NCBI GenBank assembly: GCA_024402335.1
Contig: JAKSTZ010000009.1
Span: 20,230 to 84,229, forward strand
Length of the DNA: 64,000 bases
Direction of reading: 5' to 3'
Origin: Bacteroidales bacterium
GTDB taxonomy: Bacteria; Bacteroidota; Bacteroidia; Bacteroidales; UBA1715
The notes beneath the pieces are model-generated. The model was not told where the DNA came from and made no database searches. It saw only the letters and a list, made by a program, of their open reading frames with translations. The position numbers were made by a program, and so were the translations under genes. Within the stretch, counting starts at the first letter, position 1; each line of letters begins with the position of its first letter. Shown here piece by piece: positions 25,143-34,735 of this stretch.

Positions 25143-26356
25143 TGTTGTTGTGATTTAGAGATTTTTCGTACCGGATAGTATGCTGTTACAAATCCTACGA
25201 GTAAAACTACAAATAAAATTGAAATAACATCAGTAAAAAGAACTTTTACCGGATATGCCTGCACTATAAAGTTTGCAGATGCACCAGGAAGTTTTACTAT
25301 GCCAAAATATTCTTGTATGCCACAGATTGCAACGCCTAAAACTACGCCAATAAAGGCTCCTAATACGGCGATGAGCCATCCTTCCAAAATAAATATCCGT
25401 TTAATTGTCTGTGAATTTGCTCCCATGCTTCGCAATACGGCAATGTCTCTTTGCTTGTCTATTATTAGCATTGAAAGAGAGCCAATTATGCTGAAGGAAG
25501 CAATGATTAAAATTAAGGTTATGATAAGGAAAGTCACGAATTTTTCTCCTTGGGTAACCTTGTACATAAATTCGTGTTGCGTTTCTCTGTCTTTAATTGA
25601 AAAATCGTCGCCCAAGGTTTGTTGTAGATTTTTTACAACAGAATGAATATCTGTGTTGTCTGTTACTTTTAGTTCTATGGAAGAAACCTCGTTATTGGTA
25701 TATTTCCATAGTTCTTGTGCCAATGCTAATGATGTTATGATGTACTCGTTGTCGATGTCCATTTGTACGGAGAAAACGCCGCGTGCGTATGCGTATGTTT
25801 TGTTGTATTCTTCGGTAGGAACAAAAGACGAGCGTTTCGAACGTTCTGGAGCATAAATATGTAATACATCGCGAAACATTAGTCCGACCGAGAGTTTATG
25901 AGCAACGCCTTGTCCGACGCATGCGTAGTGAACATCGTTTTGTTCTAACACAAATTCACCTGCAACAAGTATAGAATCTACATTGCACGTCTTTGTATAT
26001 GATTCGCCCACACCTTTTAGCTTTCCGATTAACTGTTTGTCTCCGTAGGTGAATAGTGCGTCGTCTTCAAGAATTGGCGTATATGCTTGTATTCCGGAAG
26101 TTTGTTGTAGTTTGTTCTCTACCGAATCCAATGAAAATACTCGTCCTGTTTTTGCCGTGATTTTTATCTCCGGATCAAATGTGTTGAACATTGAAGTTAT
26201 TACATCAGACAATCCATTGAAAACCGACATGGTTATTATCATCGCAATGGTAACCAACGTGATAAGAATAACCGAAACGGTGGTGATATAGTTAATGGCG
26301 TTCTTACTTTTTTTTGAGAACAAATATCTTCGTGCAAAAAAAAGAGATACGGACAT
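25139..26356 (-). CDS. FtsX-like permease (LolC/LolE type)
   Basis: 405 residues with the LolC/E layout: an N-terminal membrane helix (about 25-50), a periplasmic domain of about 210 residues, then three helices around 275-400. The N-terminus MSVSLFFARRYLFSKKSKNAINYIT and the segment IGSLSMLIIDKQRDIAVLRSMGA are typical of lipoprotein-releasing permeases. No LolD ATPase gene is beside it. It probably helps move lipoproteins from the inner to the outer membrane. It starts 5 nt after the methyltransferase stop. Confidence 0.88.
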   Translation of the reverse strand: MSVSLFFARRYLFSKKSKNAINYITTVSVILITLVTIAMIITMSVFNGLSDVITSMFNTFDPEIKITAKTGRVFSLDSVENKLQQTSGIQAYTPILEDDALFTYGDKQLIGKLKGVGESYTKTCNVDSILVAGEFVLEQNDVHYACVGQGVAHKLSVGLMFRDVLHIYAPERSKRSSFVPTEEYNKTYAYARGVFSVQMDIDNEYIITSLALAQELWKYTNNEVSSIELKVTDNTDIHSVVKNLQQTLGDDFSIKDRETQHEFMYKVTQGEKFVTFLIITLILIIASFSIIGSLSMLIIDKQRDIAVLRSMGANSQTIKRIFILEGWLIAVLGAFIGVVLGVAICGIQEYFGIVKLPGASANFIVQAYPVKVLFTDVISILFVVLLVGFVTAYYPVRKISKSQQQ

Positions 26357-26361
26357 AGTTC

Positions 26362-27174
26362 TTATGCTTTGTATGCTTTTACAATAAGACCGCTACCTTG
26401 TTTTTGTTCGAAAAGAACATCTATTGCGTTGAGAATAAGGCAGAACCAGAATATTGCAAGGTAGTAGAAAGGCAACAAAATGAAGAATAACTTCGAAATG
26501 TTAAGTACGCTAATTGGTAATTTCATAGATAAAATCCAAGAAATATGTCCTGCAGTACCATACGAATATGCTGCTTCAATATTAGTAAAACCAGCCATTT
26601 GTAGCTTCGCAGTAATATCTTCTATACTATAGCCGTCACGTACATGTTCGCCTATAAACGATTCTCCATCTTCTTCGTGAACGTCCGAGCCACCAAGATT
26701 CGATGGAGTAGAGATGAGCAATAATCCATTTGTTTGTAGAGATGCTGCAAAGTTTTTAAATACTTGTACATCGTCAAGGATATGTTCCATAACATCAACC
26801 GAAAGTATCATATCTGCCGGCTTTTCGGCTACGAATGTGGTTAAATCACCTTCTGCAAACGACAAACGATTTTCAAAACCAATTTGTTTTGCGAATGAGT
26901 TGCAATCGGCAACTTGTTCTTGTTTTACATCAATTCCCAAAACATTCCATGCTGCATTTTGTCGTGCTAAATAATATGAATACTGACCAAAACCACAACC
27001 TGCATCTATTATGGAAACAGGCTTGTTTTGTTGCTTTTTCCAAGAGGCAACGGCTTTTTTTATGTGCCATGCACGAAGAAGTAGAATATCTAATAATAGA
27101 TAAAATACTTTTCGTAAAAACGGACTTTTATTAAAGACTGTACCTAGTGAGAATTTTATTGGGTCGTAGTTCAT
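26362..27174 (-). CDS. SAM-dependent methyltransferase with C-terminal membrane segment
   Basis: 270 residues. SAM motif I is IIDAGCGFGQYSYYLA, followed by LGIDVKQEQV and the post-motif ILSVDVMEHILDD. A hydrophobic helix near the end (residues about 228-250) may tie it to the membrane. Substrate unknown. The ATG overlaps the rbfA stop (ATGA), so it belongs firmly to this operon, between a ribosome factor and a lipoprotein permease. Confidence 0.82.
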   Translation of the reverse strand: MNYDPIKFSLGTVFNKSPFLRKVFYLLLDILLLRAWHIKKAVASWKKQQNKPVSIIDAGCGFGQYSYYLARQNAAWNVLGIDVKQEQVADCNSFAKQIGFENRLSFAEGDLTTFVAEKPADMILSVDVMEHILDDVQVFKNFAASLQTNGLLLISTPSNLGGSDVHEEDGESFIGEHVRDGYSIEDITAKLQMAGFTNIEAAYSYGTAGHISWILSMKLPISVLNISKLFFILLPFYYLAIFWFCLILNAIDVLFEQKQGSGLIVKAYKA

Positions 27175-27563
27175 TTTTTTGCTTCTTTAGCTTTCTCTGC
27201 TTTAGCTTTTTCTTGTTCGTTGCTTGAATTAAGCAGGCGTTCAATATTTTCTTGATATTCAATAGAATCATCAACGAAGAATGCTAGTTCTGGAACGATA
27301 CGGAGTTGTTTTGCCACTTTTTGTGCAAGCATCTGACGTATTGTTTTTGACTTATCTTGTACGGCTTGGTACAACTCTTTTTCGTCTTTAGAAGGAGCGA
27401 ATATGCTTAAGTACACTCTTGCGAACGATAAATCAGGAGCAACGCGTACAATGGTAACCGAGATGAGGGCGCCTCGGAACATGTTCATAGCTTCTTTTTG
27501 AAAAATGTCGCCCAACTCTTTTTGGAGAAGTCGGGCAACTTTATTTTGTCTTGTTGTAGTCAT
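27171..27563 (-). CDS. rbfA: Ribosome-binding factor A
   Basis: 130 residues. Opening TTRQNKVARLLQKELGDIFQKE, then VTIVRVAPDLSFARVYLSIF and the KH-like end LRIVPELAFFVDDSIEYQENIERLL: all typical of RbfA, a 30S maturation and cold-adaptation factor. A Lys/Ala/Glu-rich tail follows. The start overlaps the upstream stop by one base (TAATG). Confidence 0.93.
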   Translation of the reverse strand: MTTTRQNKVARLLQKELGDIFQKEAMNMFRGALISVTIVRVAPDLSFARVYLSIFAPSKDEKELYQAVQDKSKTIRQMLAQKVAKQLRIVPELAFFVDDSIEYQENIERLLNSSNEQEKAKAEKAKEAKK

Positions 27564-30500
27564 TATTTCTTGAATGAGAAGTTAATGTTACCTAAAGCTT
27601 CTATACCTCTACGTAACAATCGTAGATATAATGCTACGTAGCATAGAATAGACATAATCCAGATAATAAGCACGTTAACCCAATATGTAGGGAATTGTGT
27701 ACCAAATACTGGTTTTGTTGGTGCATAGAAATGTGCACGTAGGAATTGAGATGTTGGAGTAATGAATACAGGATCTGTTTTTTGAACAAAATTACCTTTG
27801 TATTCAATAAGCACGGTCAAATCGTTTTGGTTTCTACAGAAATCTTCCAAACTTTCGTTGTAGTAACGTTTCTTCATTTCAAGAAGTGTAGCGTTTCCTA
27901 AACTGTCTTTTAGATGTTCTGTACGTTCAATTTCAGGAATATTCAATTCTTCGCATGCTTCAGTTCCGTATTCGATTTTAAGTCTCTTTGTAAGTTCATC
28001 TCTTTTCTTGCTATAGATTTTTGATTGAGCAATATAGAATCTCTTAACCTTAGAAAGATAGTCTTTGGCAGCTTCTAAAGCATCTTTTGATGTCTTTGTC
28101 TTGCGAAGTTCGTCAAGAACTTTATCGCTGATAGTAACAACGTCGCTTGTACGTTTTAATTCTTTCTCAATTTCGTTGGCAATCAATACGTTATTCTTTG
28201 CAAATTGCTCGTCTTTTGTATTGTTGTCGTCTATCATGCGAAGGCTTTCGTTCAACTTGTTCATTAATTGGTTCGACCAACCACCTTTTCTATAGCTACA
28301 TTCGCTAATTTTCATATCCAATGGGAAGAATGGAGCTTCGTAGTCGTTGTGTGCGTATTGTTCTACGGCAAGACCTTCGTAAGCCCAACGTGATGCAATC
28401 ACTTCGCCATAGAATGGAATGTCTTGTGGGTTGGAAATTGTAGGGTTTAATTTGTCGAAGCTAACGATAATACCACTCAAAATGATTTGTGGAATAACCA
28501 AGAATGGAATCAAAATGTAGATTGTCTTGATATCGTTGAAAGAATCGGAAATAATTAAACCAGTTAAGTTGGCGAAACTCCAAACGCTGAATGCCATAAA
28601 CCAGTATTTGAAGAATAATCCATGAATTTCCAAAATCCAGTTACCAAACAAAACAAACAAGAAAGATTGAATTGCCGATATACCTAACAATATGATAATC
28701 TTAGAAATAAGGTAACTTGACCAACTTAAGTGTAAGAACGATTCACGGCTACGTATCTTTTGGTCGCGGAAGATTTCCTCGGCACTTGCAGATAGACCGA
28801 CGAAGAAACCACAAATTACCAACATGAAAATGTAAACCGGAATATTCACGTTGCTCATAAGCGTATAGCCAACACTTCCGCTTTCATCAACTTCCCAGTA
28901 TTTGATAATGAATGCAAGGAAGATTGCGATGATAGGTGCCTCTAAAGTGTTGATAAGCATGTATTGCATATTCGAAACCTTAGATAAAAGGTCACGTTTG
29001 ATGAATACACGTAATTGTCGGAACCAGTTTGGAATCTTGAATGTGATTTCTGGTAGTTTTTCAGGAATAGGTTTTGCTTCTCCAACTTTTTTGTTTTGTT
29101 GGTACATTTCGAACCAATCGGTAGGAGCAAGTTTACGTATTTCCTGACGTTTTTCGTTCAACATAGGTGTACCGTCTTCGTTCAAGACTTTCGCTTCGGT
29201 TATGTTGAATATTTGTTCAGGGTTTACGTTACCGCATGTAGGACATTCGCTGATGTTAGAATCGGCTTGGTGTGTACATTCCTTGAAGTACATGATAGAA
29301 TCTACAGGAGCACCGTAATAAATTTGGTAACCGCCAGTATCCAAAATTACCAAACGGTCGAATGTCTTGAATATATCTGATGAAGGTTGGTGAATAACGA
29401 CAAATACCAATTTGCCTTTCAATGCAAGTTCCTTCAAAAGGTCCATGATGTTTTCAGAGTCTTTAGAAGAAAGACCAGAAGTAGGTTCATCAAGGAATAA
29501 GATTGCAGGCTCGCGGATCAACTCCAAGGCAATGTTCAAACGTTTACGTTGACCACCGGAGATTTCCTTGCGTAATTCATCACCAACTACGTTGTTTTTA
29601 CGCTCGTACAAGCCTAAACTTTGTAAAACTCTATCAGCACGTTCTGCTATTTCCTCGTCTGTTAAGTTGTCGAAGCATAATTTTGCGCTATAGAATAAGT
29701 TTTCGTACACTGTCAATTCCTTAATCAAAAGGTCGTCTTGTGGTACGAAACCGATAAGACCATTCAATTTTCCTTCAGTGTCGTGGTGAAGGTCAATGTC
29801 GTTGATAGTAACCTTGCCTGTAGAAGGAGTGTAGTTGCCGTTCAATACGTTCAACAAAGTAGATTTACCAGCACCAGAAGCACCCATGATACCAACTAAG
29901 CTACCAGATGTTTCTTCGATAGAAAATTCGTGAAGACCGATATTTCCACCTTTGAATTTGTAGGTAATGTCATCAACTTTGAATACAACACCTTCGTTTG
30001 AACTGCCGGCGTTGAATGTGTTCAAAATTTGACTATAGTAAATCGGAGTGATTTGCTTACTTCTAATTGCCGTGCCAATGTTTAGGATAGTAACCTTATC
30101 TTCGTAAACTGGTTGGCTATTTAGCGATATTTCACCAACTTGGAATGAACGGAAAATCAATAAGTTGGATGCGCGCAAATAGAATACTTTAATTGTTCCT
30201 GCAAGATGAGGAGAGTGGATATGTTTTGCTAATTCTTCACCTGTTTCTTGTTTGTTGTTGATTACCAACAAGTTTTCTGAATCAGGAATTTCTGCGAAAT
30301 CATGAAGAATAAATTCACATAATTGTTTGTATTCTTCGTTGTCGATGTTTAAGTCGTCAACAAGAGCGTTTAAGAATTCTTTTTCGGAATCAGAAATTTC
30401 GTTGTCTGTAGAAACGAATTCCAACAAACTGATAACGATATATAACTTTTGACGTTGAGTCAATTCTTGGTTTATACTGTTACCAATTTTGTGAATACGT

Positions 30501-30766
30501 GCAGAAAGTTTCGCTTCTATTTTAAATTTCAACTTTTCAGAGTCAACAGCACCTTTGGCGCTAGCTTTTTCTGTAATACGGTTGATATCGGCCATAACTT
30601 CGTCATATTCTTGTTCGAAGTCAGGAAGATATTTTTTTGCAAGTTCTTTGTTTAATTGATTTGCAAGGAAAAGTTCAACGATCTTAATTTTATCGTTTTT
30701 GTTGCCGTCAGATTTTGCGAAAACGGCAAAAAGTTTTAAGAGTGCTTGTATTATTCGTTCGCTCAT
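27563..30766 (-). CDS. ABC exporter with TerB-like N-terminus (ABCG type)
   Basis: 1067 residues. Order of parts: a TerB-like helical domain (1-150); a strand-rich FHA-like linker (170-265); an ABC ATPase with Walker A GASGAGKST (about 295), signature SGGQRKRL (about 402) and Walker B LFLDEPTSGLSS; a linker with a CxxC pair (CTHQADSNISECPTCG); then ABC-2 type membrane helices from about residue 590 with a large soluble insert near 800-960 (coiled coil). The ATPase-first half-transporter layout is that of ABCG proteins. Substrate unknown. It heads a seven-gene unit that runs to the potassium channel. Confidence 0.85.
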   Translation of the reverse strand: MSERIIQALLKLFAVFAKSDGNKNDKIKIVELFLANQLNKELAKKYLPDFEQEYDEVMADINRITEKASAKGAVDSEKLKFKIEAKLSARIHKIGNSINQELTQRQKLYIVISLLEFVSTDNEISDSEKEFLNALVDDLNIDNEEYKQLCEFILHDFAEIPDSENLLVINNKQETGEELAKHIHSPHLAGTIKVFYLRASNLLIFRSFQVGEISLNSQPVYEDKVTILNIGTAIRSKQITPIYYSQILNTFNAGSSNEGVVFKVDDITYKFKGGNIGLHEFSIEETSGSLVGIMGASGAGKSTLLNVLNGNYTPSTGKVTINDIDLHHDTEGKLNGLIGFVPQDDLLIKELTVYENLFYSAKLCFDNLTDEEIAERADRVLQSLGLYERKNNVVGDELRKEISGGQRKRLNIALELIREPAILFLDEPTSGLSSKDSENIMDLLKELALKGKLVFVVIHQPSSDIFKTFDRLVILDTGGYQIYYGAPVDSIMYFKECTHQADSNISECPTCGNVNPEQIFNITEAKVLNEDGTPMLNEKRQEIRKLAPTDWFEMYQQNKKVGEAKPIPEKLPEITFKIPNWFRQLRVFIKRDLLSKVSNMQYMLINTLEAPIIAIFLAFIIKYWEVDESGSVGYTLMSNVNIPVYIFMLVICGFFVGLSASAEEIFRDQKIRSRESFLHLSWSSYLISKIIILLGISAIQSFLFVLFGNWILEIHGLFFKYWFMAFSVWSFANLTGLIISDSFNDIKTIYILIPFLVIPQIILSGIIVSFDKLNPTISNPQDIPFYGEVIASRWAYEGLAVEQYAHNDYEAPFFPLDMKISECSYRKGGWSNQLMNKLNESLRMIDDNNTKDEQFAKNNVLIANEIEKELKRTSDVVTISDKVLDELRKTKTSKDALEAAKDYLSKVKRFYIAQSKIYSKKRDELTKRLKIEYGTEACEELNIPEIERTEHLKDSLGNATLLEMKKRYYNESLEDFCRNQNDLTVLIEYKGNFVQKTDPVFITPTSQFLRAHFYAPTKPVFGTQFPTYWVNVLIIWIMSILCYVALYLRLLRRGIEALGNINFSFKK

Positions 30767-30784
30767 TGTGTATATATATTTTTA

Positions 30785-30815
30785 CAAAGGTATTTATTTT
30801 TTGAAACCTACCAAT
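30785..30815 (-). promoter_or_regulatory. Promoter of the seven-gene ABC-rbfA-lol-cvpA unit
   Basis: On the minus strand: ATTG (30815-30812), 19 nt, TACCTTTG (30792-30785), a near-perfect consensus 19 nt before the ATG at 30766. It overlaps the last codons of the upstream gene. Confidence 0.65.
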
Positions 30816-31195
30816 AAAACCACATCATCTGATTGTACGTTTTTGTCGTCTATGGTCAGTTTGATTGTGCATGAAAATGTGTTTGTGATTGCAAAATTCC
30901 AGTAATTCGTATAGGAATAGTTTTTGTTGTCGAATAGTATATTGTTTTGTTGGTCAATTAGTTGCATTCTTATTTTTTCTGTGGAATGAGGGCAGACGAT
31001 AATTCTGTATTCGTTTCCTTCTATAAATGTTATCTCGCAATTTTTACTTTCCCCTGCATGTATTGTCGCCGTGTAATATTGTCCGTCGGAAATATAGTCG
31101 TCTGTTAAAAGACTGGCACAAGGAGTTTGTGCCGCTGCTCCCAATGTTAGAAGCATGCAGAATAGTGCTACACAAAAAGAAAGTTTCTTTTTCAT
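30794..31195 (-). CDS. Secreted hypothetical protein
   Basis: 133 residues with a signal peptide (MKKKLSFCVALFCMLLTLGAAAQ). The mature part is beta-rich (YYTATIHAGESKNCEITFIEGNEYR in outline) and may form a small sandwich. Two Cys (in TPCAS and KNCEI) could be disulphide-bonded. Its start overlaps the stop of the upstream lipoprotein gene (ATGA), so the two are translated together and probably act together at the envelope. No family recognised. Confidence 0.7.
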   Translation of the reverse strand: MKKKLSFCVALFCMLLTLGAAAQTPCASLLTDDYISDGQYYTATIHAGESKNCEITFIEGNEYRIIVCPHSTEKIRMQLIDQQNNILFDNKNYSYTNYWNFAITNTFSCTIKLTIDDKNVQSDDVVLLVGFKK

Positions 31196-32088
31196 TGTAC
31201 TACGTAATTTCTTAATTTCTCAATTTTATTTGAAATCAAATCAATGTGCTCGTTGTGGATGATTAGCTCTGTTTCGCTGTTTATAACCGTTATTTTTCTT
31301 TTTTCGTATGTCGTTGGTGCTTTGTAGGTGTATCTGTAGTCGATTCCGTCAAAGTCATAGCAAATATCAACAATAGATGTAACCAATGTTTTGTATTCTG
31401 TGGATTTTTCTGCATACGGACGAAGAATGTTGAGAATAGCTTCGGCGGCAAGTTTGTGTTCTGCAATTTTTTCTACTGTGCCTTTGTTTGGAGCGACTTT
31501 TTGAATTTTTGTAAGCAAATACAAACTTTCTATCCAGCAACCTGTTAGGATAAGTGCGGCTTCCGCCTTTTGGTTTTCGCCTTTTAGTAATTTGTCGGAT
31601 TCTTGAAATTTGCTTGTTAAGATTCGTACAAGGGAATCTTGGTTTCCCATATTGTTTTCAAGCCGTTCCATTGTCTCGGCATCAAAAACGTCGGCCAATT
31701 CTATTTGATTAGCAAGTGATTTTAATGTTGCAAAATAGTTTAGTGCATCAGAAGTTTGGTTGTACATCGACATATATGAAATGTCGATGCCGTAAATACC
31801 CATGTTTAGGAGCTTTTGGAAGGACGATTCGTATGTGTTGTAACTCAATACGGAGTTCGGTAATGCTCTGTCATACTGAAGATTAAGGCTGCTAATGTGA
31901 TTCATTATCTCGTATGGGGAAGGTAGGCAGTATATAGTGCCGTTTATCATGCCGACAAGACTTTTACTTTGCATTTCTATATCTACGGTATCTTCATCTG
32001 TTGTTGTGTTTTCTTCTTCCGTAGAGCTACAGGCTGTGAATGCTAAAGAAAGTGTGCAAATTGTAATGAAATAAATGAATCTTCTCAT
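31192..32088 (-). CDS. Lipoprotein, hypothetical
   Basis: 298 residues from the ATG at 32088, chosen because it gives a clean signal (MRRFIYFITICTLSLAFTAC, lipobox FTAC) and because a -7-like TATATTTC lies just upstream; the long frame would start with TTG. After an acidic linker (TEEENTTTDEDTVDIE) comes an all-helical domain with many conserved-looking Leu and Ala. No family recognised. In an overlapping pair with the secreted protein downstream. Confidence 0.75.
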   Translation of the reverse strand: MRRFIYFITICTLSLAFTACSSTEEENTTTDEDTVDIEMQSKSLVGMINGTIYCLPSPYEIMNHISSLNLQYDRALPNSVLSYNTYESSFQKLLNMGIYGIDISYMSMYNQTSDALNYFATLKSLANQIELADVFDAETMERLENNMGNQDSLVRILTSKFQESDKLLKGENQKAEAALILTGCWIESLYLLTKIQKVAPNKGTVEKIAEHKLAAEAILNILRPYAEKSTEYKTLVTSIVDICYDFDGIDYRYTYKAPTTYEKRKITVINSETELIIHNEHIDLISNKIEKLRNYVVQ

Positions 32089-32136
32089 TTGCATTTTTTT
32101 TGTACCGAAATATAGAGATTTATTTTCATATAACAA

Positions 32137-32169
32137 AAAAGGCTATCCAAAAGTTTGGGTAGCCTTTTC
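32137..32169 (-). terminator. Terminator of serB
   Basis: On the minus strand AAAAGGCTACCC and GGATAGCCTTTT pair (one mismatch) around an 8-nt loop, followed by T residues. Confidence 0.8.
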
Positions 32170-32188
32170 TTTATGATTGATATTATTG

Positions 32189-33430
32189 TTATTTGTTATC
32201 TTCATCAACTTCACGATCTCTGAAGCCTAACATGTATAAAATTGCATCAAGGCCGATAGTACATATTTTGTTGTCGGCTCTTTCTTGTACTTTTGGTTTT
32301 GCATGGAATGCGATACCAAGGCCTGCAATGTTGATCATAGGAAGATCGTTTGCTCCATCACCGACGGCTATAACTTGTTCTAAGTGAATATCTTCTTTGA
32401 AGGCAATCTTTTTAAGCAATTCTGCTTTCATTTGTCCGTCAACGATTTCACCAACATAGTTGCCGGTTAACTTGCCGTCTTTTATTTCTAATTCGTTGGC
32501 AAATACGTAGTCTATGCCAAGTTTTGTTTGTAGATAGCGGCCAAAGAATGTAAATCCACCGGAAAGAATAGCAACCTTATATCCAAATCTTTTTAATGTG
32601 CGGATAAGTCGGTCGGCACCTTCTGTCATTGGAAGTTTACGTGCAATATCTTCAAGTACGTTTTCGTCTATACCTTTCAATAGTTTTATACGACGGCGGA
32701 AACTTTCCTTAAAGTCGATTTCTCCACGCATAGCAGATTCGGTAATTTCTGCAACTTCTTTTTCGACATTTGCATATTTTGCCAACTCAACGATAACTTC
32801 TGTCTGGATAAGTGTAGAATCCATATCGAAGCATATTAAGCGACGGTTACGGCGGAATGCATTATCTTCTTGGAATGCAAGGTCGAAGCCGATACGTTTC
32901 GAAATCTCCATGAATGCAGCTTTCATTTTCTTTTCGTCGGTTGGAGTACCACGAACAGATAGTTCTACACATGCACGGTTCTTAGATTCTTGTTCTTGTT
33001 TGAATGAAACACGACCACTCAAACGAGTAATGTTATCAATATTTAGATGTTGTTCGTACAAAACTGTTGTGATTTCCGATAAATATCGTGCTTCAATATG
33101 ACGTCCGAAAATGGTAAGGATGTAGCGTTTCTTTCCTTGGTTTTCAACCCATTCTTCGTAGGTCGTATTATCGATAGGAGTGAATCGCGCACTGATATCA
33201 AATTCGTATGCTTTAAACAATAATTCTTTCAAAACAGGACCGCTGATTCCGTTTTTTGGTAGGCGGAACAAAATACCCAACGAAAGTGTATCGTGGATAA
33301 CTGCTTGTCCAATATCAAGAATGTCGGCGTTGTATTGTGATAGAATAGTGGTAAGAGCTGCAGTCACACCAGACTTGTCTTTACCGGAAATACTTAAAAG
33401 AATTACATCTTCATTCGAGGTCTTCTTCAT
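32189..33430 (-). CDS. serB: Phosphoserine phosphatase with N-terminal ACT domains
   Basis: 413 residues from the ATG at 33430; the longer frame to 33454 would use TTG. Two ACT-type regulatory regions (about 1-85 and 95-180) precede a HAD phosphatase: catalytic CFDMDSTLIQTEV, motif II AILSGGFTFF, motif III Lys in MKAELLKKIAF, and motif IV VGDGANDLPM. It removes phosphate from phosphoserine in serine synthesis; the ACT domains suggest serine feedback. Long forms with ACT domains are usual in this phylum. Transcribed alone. Confidence 0.94.
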   Translation of the reverse strand: MKKTSNEDVILLSISGKDKSGVTAALTTILSQYNADILDIGQAVIHDTLSLGILFRLPKNGISGPVLKELLFKAYEFDISARFTPIDNTTYEEWVENQGKKRYILTIFGRHIEARYLSEITTVLYEQHLNIDNITRLSGRVSFKQEQESKNRACVELSVRGTPTDEKKMKAAFMEISKRIGFDLAFQEDNAFRRNRRLICFDMDSTLIQTEVIVELAKYANVEKEVAEITESAMRGEIDFKESFRRRIKLLKGIDENVLEDIARKLPMTEGADRLIRTLKRFGYKVAILSGGFTFFGRYLQTKLGIDYVFANELEIKDGKLTGNYVGEIVDGQMKAELLKKIAFKEDIHLEQVIAVGDGANDLPMINIAGLGIAFHAKPKVQERADNKICTIGLDAILYMLGFRDREVDEDNK

Positions 33431-33545
33431 AACTAACTGATAATTTTTGTGCAAAAAAACATAAAAAATATGAGAAAAAATAGACCAATACGTGTTTTTA
33501 CACGAAAAACATACATTACGCTAAAAAAAATGGGAAAGGAGAATG

Positions 33546-34724
33546 TTAGTCTTCGATTTTTATACTTCTTCTTTTTCTATACATTCTTTTGTAAACTAAC
33601 CATGTCAAGAAAAAGTACACGATTGTTTGTATCCAAAGTCCGATGATTTCAACATGTAAGTCTTTGAATAAAGCGCCCATTTCGGAAAGACGAACAAATC
33701 CGTTTATTCCAAATGTCGAAGGAAAAGCTTTTGATAGTGTCTTGAGCATGTCAGGAATGGCTGATGCAGGCCATGAAATTCCAGAAATGAATAATAGCGG
33801 AACAGACATGAATACGAATAGGACAATAAATGACTCGCGATCGTATGAGAATGCCGAAATAAACATGCAAAAGAATATACATGAAGACAAGAATGGTATC
33901 ATAAAAGCAATCATGTCTTTCCATTGCCATATGTGGATTAGTCCGAAAAGTGGTGGAATAATACAAACTAAATATGCGGCAACAACAATGTATATGTTCA
34001 TGTAGCCAGTTGCTTTGCCTATAAGAATTTCCAAAGGACGTTTATCTTTTAAATGTTCGTCAATAAAGCCTTTACGACGACGTTCGTGTTCGTCGCCTTG
34101 GAGCATACCTATACCAAGTAACATAGTTTGTTGTATAATCAACATAAGTACGGCAGGAATGAGGAAGGTTGCAAATCCACTTTGTGTATTGAACATCGGC
34201 ACATATTCGTATTTGATAGGATATGCGAATGTTTCGGATTGTTCTTTCGTCGCACCGATAAGTCTTTGTGTCTTAATGTCTTTATTCATTTCCAACGACA
34301 CTTCTGTACATGCACTAAGAACGGCCTTGTAATACAATAAACCACTCATGTCGCTGTAGAGTTCAACTATGGCTTGTTGACCTTCGAGTACATTTTTATG
34401 AAATTCTGCAGGAATGTAAATTAAACAATATGCTTTATGTCTATGAATAAGTTCTTCGGCTTCTTTTAGATTTGCGCAATGGCCGACTATCTGTATGTCG
34501 CCGCTTGCATCTACTTTACGAAGAAATTCACGGCTTAAACTTGAATGTGAATCATCAACAACAACAGTAGGTACTTCTCGTACCGATTCATTGCTATACA
34601 GATATGCATATAGTAGTGGATATAGTAACGGAACTATGATGAAAAACACAAGAGCTCCAATGTCTGTTAAAGAACGGGTTAGCTCGTGTTTCCATACATC
34701 TAATATGTTAATAAACCACTTCAT
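33546..34724 (-). CDS. ABC-2 type permease subunit (export operon)
   Basis: 392 residues with one N-terminal membrane helix, an extracytoplasmic domain of about 140 residues (VREVPTVVVDDSHSSLSREF) and five C-terminal helices, as in YhhJ/YbhR drug exporters. It pairs with the neighbouring permease to form the membrane part of a transporter; no ATPase gene lies in the operon, so the ATPase must come from elsewhere or the pair is unusual. Last gene of the tolC-hlyD operon, 11 nt after its partner. Confidence 0.87.
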   Translation of the reverse strand: MKWFINILDVWKHELTRSLTDIGALVFFIIVPLLYPLLYAYLYSNESVREVPTVVVDDSHSSLSREFLRKVDASGDIQIVGHCANLKEAEELIHRHKAYCLIYIPAEFHKNVLEGQQAIVELYSDMSGLLYYKAVLSACTEVSLEMNKDIKTQRLIGATKEQSETFAYPIKYEYVPMFNTQSGFATFLIPAVLMLIIQQTMLLGIGMLQGDEHERRRKGFIDEHLKDKRPLEILIGKATGYMNIYIVVAAYLVCIIPPLFGLIHIWQWKDMIAFMIPFLSSCIFFCMFISAFSYDRESFIVLFVFMSVPLLFISGISWPASAIPDMLKTLSKAFPSTFGINGFVRLSEMGALFKDLHVEIIGLWIQTIVYFFLTWLVYKRMYRKRRSIKIED

Positions 34725-34735
34725 AGATTTCGTTA

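Noticed and set aside
33480..33540. CGTG/CACG hairpin downstream of the export operon as terminator
   Set aside because: The stem is only four or five pairs and no T-run follows on the minus strand.
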